From: Spirochaetales bacterium
GTDB lineage: Bacteria > Spirochaetota > Spirochaetia > JAGLYY01
Length of the DNA stretch: 25,906 bases
Reading direction: 5' to 3'
Assembly (NCBI GenBank): GCA_023131935.1
Contig: JAGLYY010000032.1
Location: 1-25,906, forward strand
The notes beneath the pieces were generated by a model that ran no database searches, had not been told where the DNA came from, and worked only from the letters and a program-made list of their open reading frames with translations. The translations under genes were made by a program, and so were the position numbers. Numbering within the stretch: position 1 is the first letter of the stretch; each line of letters starts with the position of its first letter. Positions 22,874-25,906 of this stretch are shown piece by piece.

Positions 22874-24159
22874 TCCACCTCTTCCAGGGTAAAAGTCAGA
22901 AAATCATGATCCCCCCCCGGTATCTCCAGCTGGACATTCTCCATTTCAGGGGGTCGGAGAGCCAAAAAAAACTTCTCCTTAAGGATCCCCTCCCCGGTTG
23001 ATACCTTAAGCCGGGTTTTATTCCGAACCCTGGAACTTCGAAAATAAAAGGTAACCTGCCGATCAGCATCAGCATCCACCTTCTGAGGGACCAGAACAAG
23101 AAAGGAACCATCAGACCGCACAGGAATAAGAGGATGGGTTCTTTTAACAACCCCCTTTTCTCTCTCTTCCTCTTGCTGTTTTACAAATTCCGCCGCGGAT
23201 TTTCCCGCCTGCTCACCAATCACTGAAACGTAATCCACCAGGTCATTCACCATGAGGCTGTTGCCGCAGGAAAACAAGCCGGGGACAGAGGCCATCATGG
23301 TCTGATCCACTACGGGACCTCCGGTAACAGAATCGAAATCTACCTCAAGGTCTTTTAAGAATTCATTCTCCGGAATCAGACCCACCGATAAAATAAGGGA
23401 ATCACAGGAGATCCTCCGCTCTGTACCGGGGACAGGTTTCAACTTTTCATCTACCTGGCACACTGTCACCCCCTCTACCCGGTTCCGGCCATGGACCTCA
23501 GTAACCGTACTGCTCAGGTGCAGAGGGATTGAGTAGTCATCCAGACATTGAGATATGTTTCTGTAAAGTCCTGATGGTTCAGGTTTTATTTCATAAACCC
23601 CCTCAACCTCCGCCCCTTCAAGGGTAAGTCTTCTCGCCATAATAAGGCCGATGTCTCCGGACCCAAGAATAACGCACTTTCGAGTGGGCATTTGACCTTG
23701 AATATTAATGAAATATTGCGCCAGCCCCGCGGTAAAAATTCCCGCGGGACGGGTCCCATGAATGAAGACCTGCCTATCGCTCCGCTCCCGGCATCCTGTC
23801 GCGAAAACAACAGCCCCGCAGGTACAACGGAAGATTCCCTCTTCGCTGTTTCGCAAGGTCAGGGAAAAACCCTCTCCCTCTTTTTTTATCTCCTCGAGAA
23901 ATGTTGAAAGATACATGGGGACCTTCCGGTCTACAACCATATCGACATACCTGGCCGCGTAAGCTGGTCCGGTAAGCTGTTCACCAAAACGGATAAGACC
24001 AAAACCATCATGAATACATTGTTTAAGGATTCCCCCCGGCCGCTCTTCCCGTTCAACAAGGGCGACATTAGCTCCGGAATCCCTTGCTGCTACAGCCGCG
24101 GCCAAACCGGCAGGACCGGAACCAATAACGAGAATGTCCCAGGATAACTGATTATTCAT
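22870..24159 (-). CDS. NAD/FAD-dependent oxidoreductase (second flavoprotein subunit)
   Basis: 429 residues. N-terminal FAD Rossmann fold DILVIGSGPAGLAAAVAARD (about 8-27), RPGGILKQCIHDGFGL, FATGCRERSDR, a second nucleotide-binding fold CVILGSGDIGLIMARRL (about 167-183), and the C-terminal FAD site GLFSCGNSLMVNDLVDYVS with GEQAG. This matches the oxidoreductase paired with a GlpA-like subunit and DUF1667 in anaerobes. It likely moves electrons between the substrate-oxidising subunit and NAD(P) or another carrier. The final ~90 residues are beta-rich (KVDADADRQVTFYFRSSRVR). GGGAGGAA lies just before the ATG. Overlaps the upstream gene by 8 nt. Confidence 0.92.
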   Translation of the reverse strand: MNNQLSWDILVIGSGPAGLAAAVAARDSGANVALVEREERPGGILKQCIHDGFGLIRFGEQLTGPAYAARYVDMVVDRKVPMYLSTFLEEIKKEGEGFSLTLRNSEEGIFRCTCGAVVFATGCRERSDRQVFIHGTRPAGIFTAGLAQYFINIQGQMPTRKCVILGSGDIGLIMARRLTLEGAEVEGVYEIKPEPSGLYRNISQCLDDYSIPLHLSSTVTEVHGRNRVEGVTVCQVDEKLKPVPGTERRISCDSLILSVGLIPENEFLKDLEVDFDSVTGGPVVDQTMMASVPGLFSCGNSLMVNDLVDYVSVIGEQAGKSAAEFVKQQEEEREKGVVKRTHPLIPVRSDGSFLVLVPQKVDADADRQVTFYFRSSRVRNKTRLKVSTGEGILKEKFFLALRPPEMENVQLEIPGGDHDFLTFTLEEVE

Positions 24160-25906
24160 TTCCTCCCTCCCTGATTCTCTCTATGGCCCTGTTATAAGAG
24201 ACCTTACCTTTTGTATCATGAAGAAGGATCCGCGAAGTCCCCCCCTTCTTCATGATTTGGGTCATTGGAACATCGAGTTCCTCTGCCATGATCTCCATGA
24301 TTCTTGGGGTGCAGAATCCCCCATGGCACCGGCCCATACCTCCTCTGGTTCGACGTTTTATCCCATTGACTGTGGTAACAGGAAGGGGAGAGCGGAGGGC
24401 ATCCCGGATTTCTCCTTCAGAAACCCCTTCGCACCGGCATATAACCCGGCCGTAATCGGGTCGTTTTTTAATGGCCTTTGAAAGTTCATCCCGGGTCATC
24501 GATTTCAAAGGGGGCGGTGCGGACCTTTTTGGATTGAAATTCTCATTCTTTTCAACCACACCCTCCTTCCGCAGCATTTCCAGGGTCAGCTCAACTACCC
24601 CTTCGGCAATCGCGGGAGCAGAAGCAAGGCCCGGGGACTGGATCCCCGCGGCATACACCAGATTGGCTATCCGGGGGGAGGGTTCGATTATAAAATCTTC
24701 CTCCCAGGTACATGCCCGAATCCCGGCGAAATAGGTGATGATATCTTTTTTCGATATTTTCTTATTGAAGGCAATCTTCGGCAGGAGATCTTCTATATCC
24801 TGAGGAGTTGTGGAATAGATCTCCCGCTCGCAGGTCTCTCTCGCGTTGGGACCAATCAGGAGATTGCCCTCCACCGTGGGAACGATTCCACCCCCTTTTG
24901 TTCTGGGATCTCTCATTAAAAGGGAGGGCATGGACATAATCCTTGTCTGTGTCCTTCCGGTAGAAATATCCAGAAGACAGTCGACCCCTTTTCTTCCGTG
25001 AAGAGAGAAAAATCGATCATCCGCGTATTCAGCAATCCTGTCCGCCCAGATCCCGGCCGCGTTGATTACCACCTTCGCGGTAAGGTTACCCCGGTTTGTC
25101 CTGATTTCCCCAATCCTTCGGTTTTTCATCAGGAACCCGGTGACCGCTGTCTCGAAGAAAACCTTTCCTCCGTTTTGTACCCCGTTTTCCGCCAGGGCGA
25201 TAGCGAGGTTATAAGGGGAAATCACACCCCCTGAAGGAAGTAACATCCCCCCCCATTGACCTTCCCGGGCATTGGGTTCCATTTCCCGCACCCTCTTTCG
25301 GGAAAGAAACCGGACCTCAGGCACTCCATTCTGATATGCTCTTATTCGCATCAAGGGAGCAAGCAGCCGGATAAAGGGACTATGAAAGAGCAAAAGAGAA
25401 CCGGGACGTTTAAAAGAGAGGGTCAGGTCATTCGCAAGCCGGGTATACATCCTGTTTCCACGGGCATTGTAATAGGCCTTTTTTGTTCCCGGTTTCGGAG
25501 CAAAACCGGGATGCACCATCCCATCGTTCCTGCTGGTAGCATGAACAGCTAAATCCTTTTCCTTCTCCAGAAGCGCGACAGAAATGTTATACTTTGTCAT
25601 TTCCCGAAGAATCGCGGTGCCGGTAACACCACCGCCGATGATAACCACGTCGAAGACTTTCCCCTCCAGGGCTGAATCCTCCAGAAGGGGAAGGGATGGT
25701 TCCTCGGGAATGATGCCATCTACATCAATGTCATTTAAAACACCCTTGAAACCCTGATTTGCCGCGGCAAATCCAGCCGCGACTTTTTTGTCCCAGGTTG
25801 AAACCCGACCGGTAAGTCTTACAGATTCCCGAAAGAGATCAACGGTAATCCCCACAACACCTGCTTTAGCGATTCTCCGCCGGACTTTCCGAAGGGCTTT
25901 ATCCCG
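24152..25906 (-). CDS. Glycerol-3-phosphate-dehydrogenase-like flavoprotein with BFD tail, 5' end outside window
   Basis: The frame is open to the window edge, so the GTG at 25855 need not be the start; the extra residues read RDKALRKVRRRIAKAGV. Counting from that GTG, about residues 1-48 (GITVDLFRESVRLTGRVSTW, GVLNDIDVDG) resemble a BON domain. The DAO-type FAD domain follows: FDVVIIGGGVTGTAILREM (about 68-86), HATSRNDGMVHPGFAP, and ANLVYAAGIQSPGLASAPAIAE. The C-terminus is a BFD-like iron-sulfur domain with four cysteines, ICRCEGVSEGEI and RCHGGFC. This is the architecture of GlpA-type dehydrogenases with a [2Fe-2S] module. It probably oxidises a polyol phosphate or a hydroxy acid made by the kinase in the same operon. 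First visible gene of the operon. Confidence 0.9.
   Translation of the reverse strand, partial: RDKALRKVRRRIAKAGVVGITVDLFRESVRLTGRVSTWDKKVAAGFAAANQGFKGVLNDIDVDGIIPEEPSLPLLEDSALEGKVFDVVIIGGGVTGTAILREMTKYNISVALLEKEKDLAVHATSRNDGMVHPGFAPKPGTKKAYYNARGNRMYTRLANDLTLSFKRPGSLLLFHSPFIRLLAPLMRIRAYQNGVPEVRFLSRKRVREMEPNAREGQWGGMLLPSGGVISPYNLAIALAENGVQNGGKVFFETAVTGFLMKNRRIGEIRTNRGNLTAKVVINAAGIWADRIAEYADDRFFSLHGRKGVDCLLDISTGRTQTRIMSMPSLLMRDPRTKGGGIVPTVEGNLLIGPNARETCEREIYSTTPQDIEDLLPKIAFNKKISKKDIITYFAGIRACTWEEDFIIEPSPRIANLVYAAGIQSPGLASAPAIAEGVVELTLEMLRKEGVVEKNENFNPKRSAPPPLKSMTRDELSKAIKKRPDYGRVICRCEGVSEGEIRDALRSPLPVTTVNGIKRRTRGGMGRCHGGFCTPRIMEIMAEELDVPMTQIMKKGGTSRILLHDTKGKVSYNRAIERIREGGNE

Overview
The window looks like a chromosomal segment of a free-living or host-associated spirochaete (Spirochaetales-like); this is inference from gene content. 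Pointers are a complete MoxR–DUF58–BatA–BatB–TPR–BatD aerotolerance operon of the kind found in spirochaetes and Bacteroidetes, a DksA-like gene beside a lone infA, OmpA-like cell-envelope genes, and an operon built from an FGGY kinase, two flavoprotein oxidoreductases, a DUF1667 protein and an alkyl-DHAP-synthase-like flavoprotein. No rRNA, tRNA, CRISPR array, transposase or integrase was seen.

Layout. 1-1195 (-): OmpA-family lipo/outer-membrane type protein, cut by the window edge. 1297-2424 (+): a degenerate DEAD-box protein with a DbpA-type RNA-binding tail but no second helicase domain. 2489-3664 (-): unknown membrane protein, divergent from a metallo-beta-lactamase-fold hydrolase (3703-4374, +). 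4371-5185 (-): small unknown protein and a DksA/TraR zinc-finger protein. 5308-5526 (+): infA, with a textbook promoter that fixes its GTG start. 5537-12862 (-): the bat operon, seven tightly overlapping genes from moxR to a BatD protein fused to BatE-like TPR and SH3 parts, driven by a good promoter at 12898-12926. 12969-14051 (+): calcineurin-like phosphoesterase.

14054-19223 is an insertion. A 38-bp stretch that encodes the C-terminus of the flavoprotein gene at 19152-20927 is present in direct orientation at both ends, and a further 29 bp of the same gene sits next to the left copy, so about 5.1 kb has been placed into the 3' end of that gene. The insert carries a DUF4143 AAA ATPase with a perfect palindrome over its promoter and start, an MFS transporter with a small upstream ORF, an archaeal-type asparaginyl-tRNA synthetase, an internally deleted second copy of the DUF4143 gene, and a mazEF toxin-antitoxin pair. 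Base composition differs between its parts, so it is a mosaic.

The most striking element is the asnS leader (16790-16981): consensus promoter, a 19-codon leader peptide with four consecutive Asn codons, a leader hairpin, an alternative antiterminator pairing, and a strong intrinsic terminator directly before the asnS ribosome binding site. Together these make a complete ribosome-mediated transcription attenuator that would read Asn-tRNA charging and set asnS expression.

19152-25906 (-) is one operon, transcribed right to left: a glycerol-3-phosphate-dehydrogenase-like flavoprotein with a BFD-type iron-sulfur tail (5' end outside the window), an NAD/FAD oxidoreductase, a DUF1667 protein, an FGGY kinase, and the alkyl-DHAP-synthase-like flavoprotein whose 3' end was hit by the insertion. 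The set suggests phosphorylation of a polyol or sugar and oxidation of the product; the substrate cannot be read from the sequence.
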